Shown here: positions 62,507-64,000 of the stretch, one piece after another | Numbering within the stretch: the first letter of the stretch is position 1 | Layout: every line of letters starts with the position of its first letter | Source of the DNA: Brachybacterium sp. FME24 | GTDB taxonomy: Bacteria; Actinomycetota; Actinomycetes; Actinomycetales; Dermabacteraceae | DNA length: 64,000 nt | Assembly: GCF_014897705.1 (NCBI RefSeq) | Contig: NZ_JABUXV010000021.1 | Span: 1-64,000, forward strand | Direction of reading: 5' to 3' | Notes under the pieces: generated by a model | Database searches by the model: none | What the model was told of the DNA's origin: nothing | What the model saw: only the letters and a program-made list of their open reading frames with translations | Made by a program: the position numbers and the translations under genes

Positions 62507-63142
62507 CAGGCCCAGCGCGACGGCGCGCAGCCCGTGCAGCTCATGGCGGAAGATCGGGCGAGCACGACGGGCCTCGGCCGCGCCGTCCGGGGTGGCTCCC
62601 GGGATTCCTGCGGAGAGGTCTCCGGTGAGGTCGGCGGTTTCCGGGGGCGAGGAGCGGCCGCGACGGCTCTCGGCCTCGGGTGTCCAGGTGCCGGAGACGG
62701 AATCTGCGGTCGACCAGGCGTCCTCCGCCTCCCGCTCGGCGTGCAGCTCGATCGGTCCCTGCAGCCAGTCGCCGAGGGAGGAGGTGACCGTGGGAAGCGG
62801 ACCTGCGGTCCAGGCCGTGAGGTCGGAGCGTGCCGGCTTCCTGATGGCCGGGGCCGGTGGCTCGGGGTCCCCAGCGGGCTCCGGCTCGGGCTCCTGGGTC
62901 CAGTCCTCGAGGTCATCGGCCAGCGGTGGTGCGGCCGACGGGTCCCCCGGCTGTTCCCAGCTGGAGGCGGACGACGTCGTGGCCAGGGCGTCGGCGATGG
63001 CGCGCTGGCGGGCCTGCTCCTCCTCGCTCAGCGGGCGCGCGTGCCGTCCTCCCCGGGGTGGGGCGGGGGGATCAGTTGCGTGTGGGGTGGGGGGATCCTC
63101 GGCGTCCGGGGTGGGGGGATCACTGGGCGAGCTGATCGTGAT
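62507..63142 (-). other. In-frame N-terminal extension of the fourth AT3-SGNH gene
   Basis: Translation continues in frame from GTG 62506 for about 235 codons to a TAG at 63215-63217, which ends the next gene. The sequence codes a coherent, GC3-rich, Pro/Asp/Glu-rich cytoplasmic domain (SEEEQARQRAIADALA, DDLEDWTQEPEPEPAG, PIFRHELHGLRAVALG) with no stop. Yet no ATG, GTG or TTG occurs in it. A Shine-Dalgarno-like GGAAGGGG at 63143-63151 lies before ATC codons at 63142 and 63136. Either a rare start codon or a frameshift in the C-runs is implied. Confidence 0.6.
63060..63121 (-). repeat. 24-bp tandem repeat coding DPPTP units
   Basis: GATCCCCCCACCCC recurs with a 24-bp period: two identical cores (63084-63097 and 63108-63121) and a third variant (ending at 63073). 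On the minus strand, in the acyltransferase frame, they code DPPTPDAE, DPPTPHAT and DPPAPP. The six-C runs are prone to slippage and to sequencing error. Confidence 0.75.
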
Positions 63143-63214
63143 CCCCTTCCGTGCTGCTGTCGGCTCTGGTGTGCGCGGCGGGGTCCTGCCGCCGTGACTT
63201 TTCTGCGCTGGATC

Positions 63215-64000
63215 CTAGTGGATCGGGGGTGGGGCGAGGCTGTGGGCGCTCTGGTTGCCGTCGGGTGTGGAGGAGGATCCGCGCCGGCGCAGCAGCAGCA
63301 CCAGCAGGAGCACGGCGATCACCGCCACACCGAAGGCACCGAGTCCCTGGACGATCCCGCGAAGCAGGCCCCACACCTCAGCCGAGGCGACCCCGGGACT
63401 CGCCATGAGCTGGAAGATCATGATGCGGATCGTCAGGGACACCGCGATCCAGGAGAGCCAGGTCACGCCCAGCGCGACCCAGGCCAGCAGCCGAAGACGA
63501 CCCGTGGTCACGGCGACCAGCAGCCCGGCGACCGGAACCAGCAGGGCCTGTGCGAGGGACGCGAGCGTGCCCACGCCGGTGCCGATCAGTGAGCCCGCAG
63601 TGCTGGAGTACCCGAGGGTCGAGTTCACGAGGCCGGTGATCGGGATCAGGGTGAGGGAGACCACGGCGAGGACCAGCAGGACGACGACGAGCACCCCGGG
63701 GGTCAGCGGGATCCGGATCTCGCGTCGGTCGGCCGAGGGCTGCACGAGCACGAGGGCGCCGATGATCCCGATGGCGAGCGTCAGGGCCAGATCGCCGAGG
63801 AGCGAGAGGGCAGAGACGACAGTGGACATCGATCCGGGTGCGCCCGACATCACGGGGACCAGGTCCAGCACCCCGAACACCGCGGTCCACACGGGTGCCA
63901 GCAGTTCGAGGATCACCAGCAGGGCGAAGGCCAGCAGCGGGCGCAGGCCGATGTGACCGTTCGGCCGCCGCGCGCGCTGCAGCAGCCAGATCACGGCCGC
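63215..64000 (-). CDS. Polytopic membrane protein of unknown function, 5' end outside window
   Basis: The visible 262 codons run in frame to the window edge, so the N-terminus may be missing; the first canonical start seen is GTG 63994. The product has about six or seven membrane helices (LLAFALLVILELLAPVW, SLLGDLALTLAIGIIGALVLV, VLVVVLLVLAVVSLTLIP, and more) and a short basic Ser/Pro tail. No family is recognised. The stop TAG is in the same frame as the following acyltransferase, 72 bp or less before the likely start of that gene, so the two may form an operon. Confidence 0.65.
   Translation of the reverse strand, partial: AAVIWLLQRARRPNGHIGLRPLLAFALLVILELLAPVWTAVFGVLDLVPVMSGAPGSMSTVVSALSLLGDLALTLAIGIIGALVLVQPSADRREIRIPLTPGVLVVVLLVLAVVSLTLIPITGLVNSTLGYSSTAGSLIGTGVGTLASLAQALLVPVAGLLVAVTTGRLRLLAWVALGVTWLSWIAVSLTIRIMIFQLMASPGVASAEVWGLLRGIVQGLGAFGVAVIAVLLLVLLLRRRGSSSTPDGNQSAHSLAPPPIH

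Overview
The window is very GC-rich, densely packed DNA with many ATGA/GTGA start-stop overlaps and TAnnnT-type -10 elements. It reads as a chromosome segment of a Gram-positive actinobacterium. The pknB/crgA cell-division locus, the coproporphyrin-dependent haem cluster with 2Fe-2S-type ferrochelatase, a DUF222/HNH gene and a DUF6541 membrane protein fit Micrococcales, perhaps Brachybacterium or a relative. The genus is inference, not proven.

Layout. 1-4.1 kb: tRNA-Arg(ACG) with its terminator, an LppM-like lipoprotein, crgA, then a DUF881 protein, a class E sortase and a small membrane protein. 4.1-13.9 kb: trpG/pabA-type amidotransferase and the classic Ser/Thr phospho-signalling and elongation operon fhaA-fhaB-pstP-rodA-pbpA-pknA-pknB, read right to left with overlapping genes. 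14.2-20.3 kb: a secreted L,D-transpeptidase, two tandem serine-hydrolase paralogues and a GH38 alpha-mannosidase. 20.5-24.6 kb: a FolP2-type dihydropteroate synthase homologue divergent from a sqdB-sqdX-GNAT operon, which predicts sulfoquinovosyl lipid synthesis. 24.9-25.8 kb: an NlpC/P60 wall hydrolase. 26.2-34.3 kb: an organosulfur operon of SsuB/A/C-like transporter, acetyl-CoA synthetase, dimethylsulfone monooxygenase SfnG, MetY sulfhydrylase and a CoA-binding protein. 34.3-39.5 kb: VOC protein, pentapeptide-repeat protein, WD40-like lipoprotein, an unstable intergenic region with a degenerate tRNA-like structure and gene relics, and a DUF222/HNH endonuclease. 39.5-50.1 kb: a haem cluster, hemA divergent from hemE-cgoX-chdC-cpfC-hemC-hemD-hemB-hemL. 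50.1-64 kb: a small Cys-motif protein, a small TPR-like protein, three tandem acyltransferase-3/SGNH fusions, an M18 aminopeptidase, a DUF6541 membrane protein, a fourth AT3-SGNH protein and a truncated membrane protein.

The genes form several modules: cell-wall growth and its kinase control, envelope decoration (O-acyltransferases, sulfolipid, sortase, L,D-transpeptidase), sulfur scavenging, and haem synthesis.

The most unusual signals are: (1) one palindrome, GGGGAG-NN-CTCCCC, exactly 24 bp upstream of a TAnnnT box in front of two unrelated lipoprotein genes; (2) a fourth AT3-SGNH gene whose coding frame extends about 210 codons upstream with no ATG, GTG or TTG; (3) a plant/cyanobacteria-like sqdB-sqdX pair; and (4) relics of an HNH-gene leader and of hemL beside a degenerate tRNA. 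No CRISPR array, insertion sequence or prophage was seen.
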